Program-made: the position numbers and the translations under genes
Assembly (NCBI GenBank): GCA_035301345.1
Contig: DATGUM010000003.1
Span: 1 to 27,385, forward strand
Reading direction: 5' to 3'
DNA: 27,385 bases
Origin: CALAMD01 sp035301345
GTDB lineage: Bacteria; Bacillota; Bacilli; Bacillales; Amphibacillaceae
The notes under the pieces: model-generated
Told to the model about the DNA's origin: nothing
The model's database searches: none
What the model saw: the letters and a program-made list of their open reading frames with translations, nothing else
In this document: positions 1 through 7,575 of the stretch, in pieces
Layout: every line of letters starts with the position of its first letter
Position numbering within the stretch: the first letter of the stretch is position 1

Positions 1-1
1 T

Positions 2-157
2 GATGTGATAAAACGTGAATTGAAAGAAAGGTATAAAATACAGATGCAGCTTTATAAAAGAGCTGTTGAGGATATATTGGGTAAAGAAGTGAAGCAGATA
101 AGTTTATATTTTTTCTCGAAAAACTTACTGCTTGATTTTGACTTGTTCGATATGTGA
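2..157 (+). CDS. C-terminal fragment of a RecB-type nuclease/helicase (AddA-like), 5' end outside window
   Basis: An open frame enters from the left edge and ends with TGA at 155-157, giving the last 51 residues of a protein. The segment has a QxxxY element (Gln14 to Tyr18 of the visible part, IQMQLY) followed by KRAVEDILGKEV and a beta strand ending in LYFF. This matches the end of the RecB-family PD-(D/E)XK nuclease domain, where Q and Y of this motif help bind DNA. In B. subtilis addA lies close to yisL, and yisL is found just downstream here, so AddA (nuclease-helicase subunit of AddAB, recombinational repair) is the first candidate. Another UvrD-like helicase with a fused nuclease domain is possible, because the tail after LYFF is longer and less familiar than I expect for AddA. 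Confidence 0.55.
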   Translation, partial: DVIKRELKERYKIQMQLYKRAVEDILGKEVKQISLYFFSKNLLLDFDLFDM

Positions 158-168
158 ATGAAGTATAG

Positions 169-279
169 CAATTAATAATTGAACAGCGTGCACTCGGCTG
201 GGGATTTTTAATTATATCTGGTTGTATTATTTTATACGTCATCCAAACATTCTTTATCGACCCTGATGAGTACGTATAA
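169..279 (+). pseudogene. Possible remnant of a small membrane-protein gene, no start codon
   Basis: The frame from 169 to the TAA at 277-279 encodes 36 residues containing a hydrophobic stretch (LGWGFLIISGCIILYVI) and a tidy acidic tail ending DPDEYV. An in-frame TAG at 166-168 closes it upstream, and there is no ATG, GTG or TTG and no ribosome binding site before the hydrophobic part. The composition looks like a short single-span membrane protein that has lost its start. It could also be chance. I do not recognise a family. Confidence 0.2.
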
Positions 280-359
280 GCCTCTAACAATCCTTTTTAT
301 AAGAAGTATGGTATGTTGTCTATGCAATTATCATTAAAAGGATTTTGGAGAGAATTTAT

Positions 360-1268
360 ATGAGTCATTTATTAGAACAAAATAATCAACGATTGAAAGG
401 TATCATTCTCGTCTTAACGGCTGCGGTGTTTTGGGGTGTTGCAGGAACGGTTGCGCAATTTTTACTAAGTAAAAGCTTCACTGTTGAGTGGCTCGTATCT
501 ATGCGTTTAAGTGTTTCCGGAATTGTACTGCTTACGTTTTTGCGGATGACAAGAGGGAAGCAAATATTTGCTATATGGCGCAAAAAAGAAGACGTCATTC
601 GACTTTTGCTATTTAGTTTAGTAGGGATGCTCGGTGTTCAATATACGTTTTTCGCTGCTATTTTTCATTCAAACGCTGCGACAGCGACTGTTTTACAATA
701 TTTAGCACCGACGATGATCGTCGTATATGTTGCCTTACGCATGAAGCGGTTGCCGAACCGTCAAGAAGTTATTGCTATTATACTTGCTTTAACAGGAACA
801 GTTCTTCTCGTAACGAAAGGTCAACTCGGGACGTTATCTATTTCTAGTTGGGCTCTTTTCTGGGGAATTGCTTCAGCAATAACACTCGCATTTTATACGT
901 TGCAACCATATAAATTAATCGCGAAGTGGGGAGCTATTACAGTTATTGGTTGGTCTATGTTTATCGGTGGTGCTGTATTTACATCTATTTATCCACCGTC
1001 GTTTCAGTCGATTGAATGGTCGACGATAAATATCATCTCTGTACTGTTTATTGTCTTTTTCGGTACGTTAATTGCTTTTTATTTCTATTTAGAAAGCTTA
1101 ACGTTTATTAGTCCATCAGAAGCGAGCTTACTTGCTTGTGTCGAACCGCTTTCAGCTGCTGTACTTGCTGTTGTCTGGTTACAAGTAACATTTACGATGG
1201 CAGAATGGATTGGAGCTTTTTGTATTATCGGTACAGTAGCTGTTTTATCTTTACGAAAGAGCAAGTGA
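360..1268 (+). CDS. EamA/DMT-family transporter
   Basis: A 302-residue, very hydrophobic protein of the drug/metabolite transporter superfamily with two EamA repeats, expected to form about ten membrane helices. Repeat 1 begins near residue 15 (IILVLTAAVFWGVAGTVAQ), with the typical tryptophan-glycine turn in the first helix. Repeat 2 begins near residue 160 (SWALFWGIASAITLAFYTL). The second repeat ends with SPSEASLLACVEPLSAAVLAV, a well-conserved EamA signature. The ATG at 360 is preceded by GGAGAG with about seven bases of spacing, so I prefer it to the in-frame TTG at 345. The substrate cannot be read from sequence; family members export amino acids, metabolites or drugs. Confidence 0.9.
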   Translation: MSHLLEQNNQRLKGIILVLTAAVFWGVAGTVAQFLLSKSFTVEWLVSMRLSVSGIVLLTFLRMTRGKQIFAIWRKKEDVIRLLLFSLVGMLGVQYTFFAAIFHSNAATATVLQYLAPTMIVVYVALRMKRLPNRQEVIAIILALTGTVLLVTKGQLGTLSISSWALFWGIASAITLAFYTLQPYKLIAKWGAITVIGWSMFIGGAVFTSIYPPSFQSIEWSTINIISVLFIVFFGTLIAFYFYLESLTFISPSEASLLACVEPLSAAVLAVVWLQVTFTMAEWIGAFCIIGTVAVLSLRKSK

Positions 1269-1372
1269 CAAATGTGTGAAGTACATATGTTTTTATAGGC
1301 AAAAAATTTCATCCATGATATGATTAATAGTGTTATGTCATTATTTTTTAAAATTTAGAGGAGGATTTTTAG

Positions 1373-1720
1373 ATGAATACACATCTCCATATTACGTCAT
1401 GGGTGCTCGCGTTTATTTTGTTAATTGTCGTTACACTTTTACATAAACAAGGGAAAGCAAAAGCAGCTAAAATTGTACAAATGATTTTACGTTTAGACTA
1501 TTTACTCATTTTATATTCTGGTGGATCGTTATTATCGATTTACTTTGGCGGAGACTTAGTCGCGTTAGCGTTAGTGAAAACGATTGCTGGTATTTGGGTT
1601 ATTGCATCAATGGAAATGGTTTCCATTCGCACTGGAAAAGGTAGACCAGCTCAAGGGGCATGGATTCAGTTTTTCATTGCACTTATCGTAACGCTCGTTT
1701 TAGGATTCGGTGTTTTATAA
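1373..1720 (+). CDS. yisL: YisL family membrane protein (DUF1516/UPF0344)
   Basis: A 115-residue integral membrane protein with four predicted hydrophobic helices and a basic stretch, KQGKAKAAKIVQMILRLDY, after the first. The N-terminus MNTHLHITSWVLAFILL and the segment RLDYLLILYSGG are characteristic of YisL. The function of the family is unknown. A strong AGGAGG site precedes the ATG. A rho-independent terminator follows at 1736, so this is the last gene of its transcript. The end of an AddA-like gene lies about 1.2 kb upstream, consistent with the yis neighbourhood of B. subtilis. Confidence 0.85.
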   Translation: MNTHLHITSWVLAFILLIVVTLLHKQGKAKAAKIVQMILRLDYLLILYSGGSLLSIYFGGDLVALALVKTIAGIWVIASMEMVSIRTGKGRPAQGAWIQFFIALIVTLVLGFGVL

Positions 1721-1735
1721 AATTGTTTAAAGAAG

Positions 1736-1768
1736 AAGCTATTTCATTTTTGAAATAGCTTTTTTTAG
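1736..1768 (+). terminator. Rho-independent terminator after yisL
   Basis: AAGCTATTTCA pairs with TGAAATAGCTT around a short T loop, and the stem is followed by a T run. Confidence 0.85.
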
Positions 1769-1807
1769 CGAAATATTATAACGGTTTTGTGTAAGGGAGG
1801 AAAAAAG

Positions 1808-3301
1808 ATGAAACGTTTATTCGTTTTATTCATCGCTTCAATGTTCTTTTTTACGAATCAAGTATCAGCAGAAACAAATAATATTCGTGAAGAACTTATT
1901 TATGATATTTTTGTTGACCGTTTTAACAATGGAGAAGCTAGTATCCAAGAAGGTGTAGATGTTGAAGACCCGTTAACTTATAACGGTGGAGACATTAAAG
2001 GAATTACGAAAAAGGTTGATCATATAAGAACGTTTGGATTTACGACGATATCATTATCATCTGTCATGAAAAATGCTGAAGATGGTTATCACGGGTATTG
2101 GATTGAGGATTTTTTTGAAGTAGAAGAACAATTTGGGACGATGGACGACTTAAAAGAACTCGTTAAAGAAGCGCATAGTAAAAATGTAAAAGTCATGTTA
2201 GAATTTGCGCCTAACTATGTTGCAAACACTCATCCGTTTGTAGAAGATGATGAGAAGTCTGACTGGTTCATTGAGCAAGACGTCGAAGCGAAAGATGCTT
2301 TATATTGGCTAGATGATGTTGAGCGTTTAGATTTAGCGAATGAAGACGTTCAAGACTATTTATTAGAAGTTGCTCATTTCTGGAAAGATGAATTTAATAT
2401 TGATGGATTTAATGTTCATGCAGCTGATCAATCAGATACGGCATTTTTGGAACGTTTTACGAATGAGTTTGCTAGTGATGATTTTTATTTAGTAGCAAAT
2501 ACGTTGTCAAATGATCATGACGTTCAAGTAACTGAGGATATGGTGTTTGATGCAGTCGTCAATAATCAATTACTAGAGACATTTCAAGACATACTTATAA
2601 AACCTGACCAACCAGTATCTAAGCTATTTGAAGCATGGGAACAAGCAAGTGAGGAAGCATTACCGTTGTTAACAGTAGATAATAAAAATGGTAAACGCTT
2701 TTCACATATGATGCGAGAAAATGGCCGAGATACAATTACTGTTTGGAAAATGGCGCTAGCATTTCTTTATACAGCAGAAGGTGTTCCGTTTATTTACCAA
2801 GGGTCAGAACTGCCGATGTACGGAAAAGATTTTGAAGAGAATCAATGGCTCATGCAATTTAACAGTCCAGACCCTGATTTAGAAGAAGTTTATAATCGAT
2901 TGTCATCGATTCGTTTAGAATTTCCTGTTTTAGCTCATGGGGATTATGAAGAAGTGGCGACGAATGATTATTTAACGTTATTTAAACGTACGGATGGAAA
3001 AGATGATATGTATATAGCGATTAATAATGGGAGTGAATCGAAGTCAGTTTCTATTACAGAGATTGATTCTGATTTGCAACTACGCGGGTTATTAGATGAT
3101 AACACGGTACGAGAAAATAAAGATGGTGAGTTTGTTGTCGGTATCCCTCGCGAATCCGCTGAAATTTATATGGTGGAAGATAATAAAGGGTTTAACTGGT
3201 TGTTAATCGGATTTGTCGTTGGTGTGTTTATTTTATTCATCATATTCGTTATTATGATGTCAAGGAAACAAAAACAACGTGAACATAAGAAACATGCTTA
3301 A
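1808..3301 (+). CDS. Membrane-anchored GH13 alpha-amylase-like protein, catalytic residues replaced
   Basis: A 497-residue protein with a signal peptide (MKRLFVLFIASMFFF...VSA), a GH13 (beta/alpha)8 domain and a C-terminal membrane span (residues about 463-486) followed by a short basic tail. It should be displayed on the outside of the membrane. The fold is clear: IYDIFVDRFNNG, a GGDIKGI segment, GYHGYWIEDFFEVEEQFGT and a late VPFIYQGSELPMYG all match amylases. The four GH13 signature regions are degenerate. Region I D-x-x-x-N-H is EFAPNY (132-137). The region II nucleophile Asp is His204 (DGFNVHAAD). The region III acid Glu is Asn231 (YLVANT). The region IV NHD is NKN (292-294). Hydrolysis is therefore very unlikely; a binding or structural role is inferred. 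The ATG at 1808 has a GGGAGG site; the upstream GTG-initiated extension would spoil the signal peptide. The protein is markedly acidic. Confidence 0.9.
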   Translation: MKRLFVLFIASMFFFTNQVSAETNNIREELIYDIFVDRFNNGEASIQEGVDVEDPLTYNGGDIKGITKKVDHIRTFGFTTISLSSVMKNAEDGYHGYWIEDFFEVEEQFGTMDDLKELVKEAHSKNVKVMLEFAPNYVANTHPFVEDDEKSDWFIEQDVEAKDALYWLDDVERLDLANEDVQDYLLEVAHFWKDEFNIDGFNVHAADQSDTAFLERFTNEFASDDFYLVANTLSNDHDVQVTEDMVFDAVVNNQLLETFQDILIKPDQPVSKLFEAWEQASEEALPLLTVDNKNGKRFSHMMRENGRDTITVWKMALAFLYTAEGVPFIYQGSELPMYGKDFEENQWLMQFNSPDPDLEEVYNRLSSIRLEFPVLAHGDYEEVATNDYLTLFKRTDGKDDMYIAINNGSESKSVSITEIDSDLQLRGLLDDNTVRENKDGEFVVGIPRESAEIYMVEDNKGFNWLLIGFVVGVFILFIIFVIMMSRKQKQREHKKHA

Positions 3302-3398
3302 AGTGAATCAATGATTCGTCGTGTTTCTTAGGCATGATGAAAAAAACGAAGAGTGTTACATTCAAGTAGTGTAAGTGCTATGTTTTGGATAAATTAAC

Positions 3399-3429
3399 AA
3401 GCAACGTCTTTTTTAGACGTTGCTTTTTC
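3399..3429 (+). terminator. Rho-independent terminator after the amylase-like gene
   Basis: AGCAACGTCT (3400-3409) pairs with AGACGTTGCT (3415-3424), followed by TTTTCT. It ends the plus-strand amylase-like gene. The opposite-strand T tract is weak. Confidence 0.8.
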
Positions 3430-3432
3430 TCA

Positions 3433-4296
3433 TTATTTCGCTTGATCGTTAAGGAAAAAGAGCGCAATTGTTCCAGGTCCTGAATGAGCACCGATAACTG
3501 CCCCAACCATTTCAATAATAATATCTTTTGGAGCGAAGCGTTCTTTAATTAAGTTTGCCAACTTTTGTGCAGTTTCTAAATCATCGCCGTGACTTATACC
3601 AACGGTTTGATTGTTAAAGTCTGTTCCCCGTTCTTCCATAATGTCTAGCATACGGCTAAGCACCCGTTTGCTCCCACGAATTTTTTCAAGAGGAATAAGT
3701 TTACCATCATCAACGTGTAAAAGAGGTTTAATTCGGAGTAAGGATCCGACAAAAGCAGCCGTTTTACTCACGCGACCTCCGCGATATAAATATTCTAAAT
3801 CATCAACGGTAAAAATATGCTCCATATGGTTTGCATAATATGTAGCTGTTTCAATCACTTCATCTAAAGAAGCATTCTCTTGCACGAGTTGACAGGCACG
3901 AAGAACGACTAAACCGTAGCCAATGGATGCACACTTCGTATCAATAACATGTATTTGTGCTTCTGGATAAGTTTCCTTTACTTCAGCTTCCATCATTTTT
4001 GCTGTTTGAAACGTACCTGAAAGTTCAGACGAAAATGCTAAATAAACGAGAGGTTCATTTTTTTTAGCATAAGTAGTAAAAATAGACTGAAACGTTTGTG
4101 GTGTCACTTGTGAAGTTTTCGGTGCAGCACCATTACGCATTTTATCATAAATTTCTTTCGGCTTAATGTCGACGCCATCTCGATAATCATTGTTATTTAC
4201 GTGAACAGATAAAGGAACAACGTCAATAAAGTCGAATGCATGTAATTGATTGCTTGATAAGTCACATGCAGAATCAGCAAGAATATTTATTTTCAT
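3433..4296 (-). CDS. DegV family fatty-acid-binding protein (YitS-like)
   Basis: A 287-residue DegV/EDD-fold protein. The start INILADSACDLSS and the segment VPLSVHVNNNDYRDGVDI are the classic DegV N-terminus. PKTSQVTPQTF and FSSELSGTFQTA give the conserved Thr-Ser residues that contact the bound fatty acid carboxylate, and HSGPGTIALFFL ends the second domain. In Firmicutes the related FakB proteins present fatty acids to the kinase FakA; whether this copy works with FakA is not shown here. Position next to yitU/yitV/yitW homologues suggests the YitS orthologue. The ATG at 4296 has an AGGTG site six bases upstream; the in-frame GTG at 4305 overlaps that site. Confidence 0.9.
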   Translation of the reverse strand: MKINILADSACDLSSNQLHAFDFIDVVPLSVHVNNNDYRDGVDIKPKEIYDKMRNGAAPKTSQVTPQTFQSIFTTYAKKNEPLVYLAFSSELSGTFQTAKMMEAEVKETYPEAQIHVIDTKCASIGYGLVVLRACQLVQENASLDEVIETATYYANHMEHIFTVDDLEYLYRGGRVSKTAAFVGSLLRIKPLLHVDDGKLIPLEKIRGSKRVLSRMLDIMEERGTDFNNQTVGISHGDDLETAQKLANLIKERFAPKDIIIEMVGAVIGAHSGPGTIALFFLNDQAK

Positions 4297-4428
4297 TTTT
4301 ATCACCTATATTATTATTTAATATATTCTTCTTTAGTTTATAGAAAGAACAAAAGATAGTCAAAAGCAATTGTGACGTTATTTTGTCGGTTTAAACGGTT
4401 AATCTCTGTAAATATATGTACGTTAATG

Positions 4429-4457
4429 TTGTCTGTTTATTTAATTCTTGATATAGT
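4429..4457 (+). promoter_or_regulatory. Predicted sigma-A promoter of the lipoprotein gene
   Basis: TTGTCT (4429-4434), a 17-base spacer and TATAGT (4452-4457). Transcription would start near 4464, leaving a leader of about 40 bases before the ATG at 4504. Confidence 0.45.
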
Positions 4458-4503
4458 TTGGTCATATGATTAGCGAGTAATTGCTTATAGAAAGGTCGTC
4501 AAC

Positions 4504-4932
4504 ATGATGAGATATATGTTTATCGTTTTTAGTTTATTTTTAGTCGTTGGATGTTCTTTCACTGCAGATGAAGAGAGTAATGCAGAAGAAGAGGAAGAAG
4601 TTGTCGATAAGCGTCAAGAAAATATCGTTCGCTTTGGTGAAGTCGATATTAAAGTACTGCACGAAGTCGTTCACGTAAAAGGACTTGCTCGTTCAAAATA
4701 TGATGAGTTTTATTATGTTTTAGAAATGGGCGAAGACATATTGATTGATGAAACTAAAGAGGAATTTTTAGACGTTGAGGAAGTTGAAGGTTGGCGTGAG
4801 TTTGAGTTTGAGATTGATATTTTAAAAACAGAATTAGAAGATGGTGAGACACCGTACATAACGCTTTACGGGAAAGAAGATGGCGAGATTATGAATAAAC
4901 ATTTCGTGCCAATCGACATTTTACAATACTAA
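4504..4932 (+). CDS. Predicted lipoprotein of unknown function
   Basis: A 142-residue protein with a short type II signal peptide, MMRYMFIVFSLFLVVGC, whose lipobox (LVVGC) puts the lipidated cysteine at residue 17. A Glu-rich linker (about residues 22-36) leads to a compact, probably all-beta domain of about 100 residues (VDIKVLHEVVHVKGLARS to the end). It should be anchored on the outer face of the membrane. I do not recognise the family. It is transcribed alone, with its own promoter and a bidirectional terminator, divergent from the DegV gene. The mature part is strongly acidic, like the amylase-like protein at 1808-3301. Confidence 0.75.
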   Translation: MMRYMFIVFSLFLVVGCSFTADEESNAEEEEEVVDKRQENIVRFGEVDIKVLHEVVHVKGLARSKYDEFYYVLEMGEDILIDETKEEFLDVEEVEGWREFEFEIDILKTELEDGETPYITLYGKEDGEIMNKHFVPIDILQY

Positions 4933-4942
4933 GTCATAATAA

Positions 4943-4986
4943 AGACTGTACTATGCTTAATTAATCGCATGGTACAGTCTTTTTTT
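4943..4986. terminator. Bidirectional terminator between lipoprotein gene and Nfu-like gene
   Basis: AGACTGTACTATGC (4943-4956) pairs with GCATGGTACAGTCT (4967-4980) apart from one wobble. A run of T follows on the plus strand, and TTTATT follows on the minus strand, so it can end both convergent genes. Confidence 0.85.
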
Positions 4987-4992
4987 GGTAAA

Positions 4993-5256
4993 TTAATAGC
5001 CGTGCTTTGAAAAGATTTCCAACACTTTTGGTGTTAAAGCGTCCCATTCAACGTCAAAGTGTTTATTTACAGTAATGAAGTTTTGATAACCAAAAACGTT
5101 ATCGACCTCATCAAGTTCCATCAGATCATTCATAATTTCATGTTCGCTCGTATCTCCAGCCATAACAGAAATACTATCTGTTCCTTCAAAGATTAATTTA
5201 TTCGTCGTAAATTTTAGAGCGTTTGGATTAGGTGTTGCTTCAGGTCTAACTCCCAT
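4993..5256 (-). CDS. Stand-alone Nfu/NifU N-terminal domain protein
   Basis: An 87-residue protein that consists only of the Nfu N-terminal domain (Pfam Nfu_N). The signature is E-A-T-P-N-P-N-A-L-K-F at residues 5-15, with the later pattern LMELDEVDNVFGYQNFITV. In full-length Nfu proteins this domain precedes the CxxC iron-sulfur carrier domain. Here the carrier domain is absent, and there is no cysteine at all, so it cannot itself hold a cluster. It may be an accessory or regulatory protein in iron-sulfur assembly; that is inference. An AGGAGG site lies nine bases before the ATG. The MIP18/SufT-type gene yitW, also iron-sulfur linked, lies about 2 kb away. Confidence 0.85.
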   Translation of the reverse strand: MGVRPEATPNPNALKFTTNKLIFEGTDSISVMAGDTSEHEIMNDLMELDEVDNVFGYQNFITVNKHFDVEWDALTPKVLEIFSKHGY

Positions 5257-5355
5257 CTATAAAAACCTCCTATAAACATATATACATCTATATTAGCAGA
5301 AAAAAACAGATATCAAAAGCTATTATGTGTTTATTAATGAAGTTCTAAATGCTCG

Positions 5356-6195
5356 TTAGACAGTTACTTTTAATTGGAAGTAATCTTCTAAAAATGTACT
5401 TACTCCATTTTCTTCATTTGTGCTCGTCATGTGACTAGCAACTGCTTTTAATTCAGGCAGTGCATTGTCCATTGCGACACCTATGCCAGCATAGTCAATC
5501 ATTTCTACATCGTTATCACCGTCACCAAAGGCAATAATTTGTTCACGATTAATACCAAAGTAATCAGCCACTTGTTTTAACCCTACAGCCTTATGAATAC
5601 CTTTTCGTGTCACTTCTGTTATATGCCACGGTGCTCCCCAGTTTCGATGTTCCACTTCTTTGTTGAAATTGCTATCAAGCGTTTGAGCGAGTTCTGAGAC
5701 AGCAATTTCTTTAGGGAAAATAAGCATGGATGTCGGATCTTCTGTTAAAGCTTCTTTAATGTGACCAATTTTAAATGGTGGAAATTGTTTTGTTGCTTGT
5801 AATTTTCCAAAAGCCTCAATTAATTGATTATCTTCGGATTCAATATAAACGTCATTAGCGACTTTAGCGATAATGTTATTAACCTTTAAGTCATAGCAGT
5901 CATCAAGTAAATTAATAGCTGTTTTGCGTGATAGAGGCGTATGTGTAATTTTCCATTCGTTATTTGTCGGATGGTGAATGTAAGCACCATTAAAATTAAT
6001 CATCGGTGTATTTAACGCTAAGTTTGTGTAATATTGTAAACTTGTTCGATGAGAGCGTCCTGTTGCGATGACGACGATATGTCCTTCATCCATAAGTTTT
6101 GTAAGCGTCTCTCGTGTTTGTTCACTTATTTCTTTTTTGTCGGTTAAAGCTGTGCCATCTAAATCAATGGCGATTAAATGTTTTTTCTTTTCCAT
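5356..6195 (-). CDS. yitU: Cof-type HAD-IIB family phosphatase (YitU-like)
   Basis: A 279-residue HAD-superfamily hydrolase of the Cof/IIB class. Motif I is IAIDLDGTAL (residues 8-17, nucleophile Asp11 and acid Asp13). Motif II is VIATGRS with the catalytic Thr. A type-IIB cap domain fills roughly residues 85-190. Motifs III and IV are KGIHKAVGLK and AFGDGDNDVEMI. B. subtilis members of this class dephosphorylate flavin precursors, sugar phosphates or pyridoxal phosphate; YitU is among those reported to act in riboflavin synthesis. The substrate here is inferred only from orthology. The gene is divergent from yitV, as in B. subtilis. A GAGGTGA site precedes the ATG. Confidence 0.88.
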   Translation of the reverse strand: MEKKKHLIAIDLDGTALTDKKEISEQTRETLTKLMDEGHIVVIATGRSHRTSLQYYTNLALNTPMINFNGAYIHHPTNNEWKITHTPLSRKTAINLLDDCYDLKVNNIIAKVANDVYIESEDNQLIEAFGKLQATKQFPPFKIGHIKEALTEDPTSMLIFPKEIAVSELAQTLDSNFNKEVEHRNWGAPWHITEVTRKGIHKAVGLKQVADYFGINREQIIAFGDGDNDVEMIDYAGIGVAMDNALPELKAVASHMTSTNEENGVSTFLEDYFQLKVTV

Positions 6196-6307
6196 TCATT
6201 TCACCTCATCTATTCTCATTCTATAATTCAAAGAGATAGTTGTAAAGTTACATACTTATCAAGCGGTTTATCTGTTTGAGCAATGCACTTTAAGATGAAT
6301 ATAACCA

Positions 6308-6316
6308 TGTTATAAT
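6308..6316 (+). promoter_or_regulatory. Extended -10 promoter of yitV
   Basis: TG (6308-6309), one base, then a perfect TATAAT (6311-6316). The -35 region (around CTTTAA) is poor, as is usual with an extended -10. Confidence 0.5.
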
Positions 6317-6364
6317 ATTGGATATATGATTTAATTGTTAAGTAAGATAGGAGAAATGACACGA

Positions 6365-7123
6365 ATGATTACTGTTAACAATCTATTAATTGAAAATATA
6401 CCTACATTAGTCGTTGAAAAAAAGGACATGCAGAACGAACGACTTCCTACTGTTATTTATTATCATGGATTTACGAGTGCGAAAGAACATAATTTACCGC
6501 TTGCGTATTTATTAGCAGAAAAAAATTACCGTGTATTATTACCAGATAGTTTATATCACGGAGCACGTGAAGAAGATGTCAGCAAAGAGCACGTGCAGCT
6601 ATCGTTTTGGGAAATTGTTTTACAAAACGTTAAAGAATTTAGAACGCTTTACAATTACTTAGTGAATAATCACTACATACTTGATGAAAGAGTAGGCGTA
6701 GCAGGAACGAGCATGGGCGGGATAACGACAGCTGCTACACTCGTCCAATATCCTGAAGTTAAAACTGCTGCTATATTAATGGGAACACCGAAACTAACGA
6801 GCTTTGCGACAGAATTAATATCATTTATTAACAAAGAGAAAGAAGTTGTTAGTCATGAAGATAAAGAAGAATTATTAAATATGCTCAAGCCATATGATTT
6901 ATCACTACACGTAGACGCATTAAACGATCGACCACTGATGTTTTGGCATGGAGAAAAAGATGAGACAATACCTTTTAATCAATCATTTTCTTTTTATGAA
7001 CAGTTGAAGAGAAGTAGTGATGATAAGAAAAATATCATTTTTTATCGTGAGGCAAACAGTGTTCATAAAGTGAGTAGATATGCTATAATAAAAACAGTTG
7101 ACTGGTTTGAAAAACAACTATAA
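6365..7123 (+). CDS. yitV: Alpha/beta hydrolase, esterase YitV family
   Basis: A 252-residue alpha/beta hydrolase close to B. subtilis YitV. The oxyanion region is YYHGFTSAKEHNLPLAYLLAEK, which is highly conserved in this family. The nucleophile elbow is G-T-S-M-G-G with Ser116. The acid is in FWHGEKDETIPF and the histidine in SVHKVSRYA near the C-terminus. A cytoplasmic carboxylesterase is expected; the natural substrate is unknown. I chose the ATG at 6365, which lies 11 bases after AGGAG and gives the family N-terminus MITVNN. The ATG at 6356 is only two bases from that site. The gene is divergent from yitU and followed by yitW, conserved synteny. Confidence 0.9.
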   Translation: MITVNNLLIENIPTLVVEKKDMQNERLPTVIYYHGFTSAKEHNLPLAYLLAEKNYRVLLPDSLYHGAREEDVSKEHVQLSFWEIVLQNVKEFRTLYNYLVNNHYILDERVGVAGTSMGGITTAATLVQYPEVKTAAILMGTPKLTSFATELISFINKEKEVVSHEDKEELLNMLKPYDLSLHVDALNDRPLMFWHGEKDETIPFNQSFSFYEQLKRSSDDKKNIIFYREANSVHKVSRYAIIKTVDWFEKQL

Positions 7124-7203
7124 AAAGTGATTTAAATCATTTTCAAAAAGATATGTTTATGGTTCAATAAGAATAAGTATATCGTTGAGGAGGGTAATGG
7201 AAA

Positions 7204-7515
7204 ATGAGTGATGCTTTAAAAGAGAATATGATGGGCGCATTGGAAAACGTTATCGACCCCGAATTAGGAATCGATATCGTTAATATGGGGCTCGTTTATG
7301 ATGTAGAATTGAATGACGAAGGATTGTGTACAGTAACAATGACATTAACATCTATGGGATGTCCATTAGCAGGACATATCGAAGCGGATGTTCGTCGAGC
7401 GTTATCTGACATACCCGAGATTAAAGATATAGAAGTAAATATCGTTTGGGACCCACCGTGGGGCAAAGATAAAATGTCGCGTTATGCTAAAATTGCTCTC
7501 GGCATTCCAGATTAA
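7204..7515 (+). CDS. yitW: MIP18/SufT-type iron-sulfur assembly protein (YitW, DUF59)
   Basis: A 103-residue MIP18-family protein. DPELGIDIVNMGLVYDV (residues 18-34) and TLTSMGCPLAGHIEADVRRAL (48-68) carry the family motifs, with the invariant Cys53. VNIVWDPPWGKDKMS near the end is also typical. Relatives (SufT, and eukaryotic CIA2) help insert iron-sulfur clusters into client proteins. A GGAGGG site precedes the ATG. It is the third gene of the yitU/yitV/yitW set and is closed by a terminator. A stand-alone Nfu N-terminal domain gene lies nearby, which supports an iron-sulfur theme but does not prove a link. Confidence 0.9.
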   Translation: MSDALKENMMGALENVIDPELGIDIVNMGLVYDVELNDEGLCTVTMTLTSMGCPLAGHIEADVRRALSDIPEIKDIEVNIVWDPPWGKDKMSRYAKIALGIPD

Positions 7516-7523
7516 GCATTTGC

Positions 7524-7558
7524 AAAAGTTGATTCATTCAGTTGAATCAACTTTTTTA
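7524..7558 (+). terminator. Rho-independent terminator after yitW
   Basis: AAAAGTTGATTCA (7524-7536) pairs with TGAATCAACTTTT (7543-7555) around a six-base loop, ending in a T run. Confidence 0.85.
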
Positions 7559-7575
7559 TTAGGAGTTGAGTTTAT

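Noticed and set aside
3290..3350. Inverted repeat TAAGAAACA / TGTTTCTTA at the end of the amylase-like gene
   Set aside because: Short and without a T run; the real terminator lies at 3399-3429.
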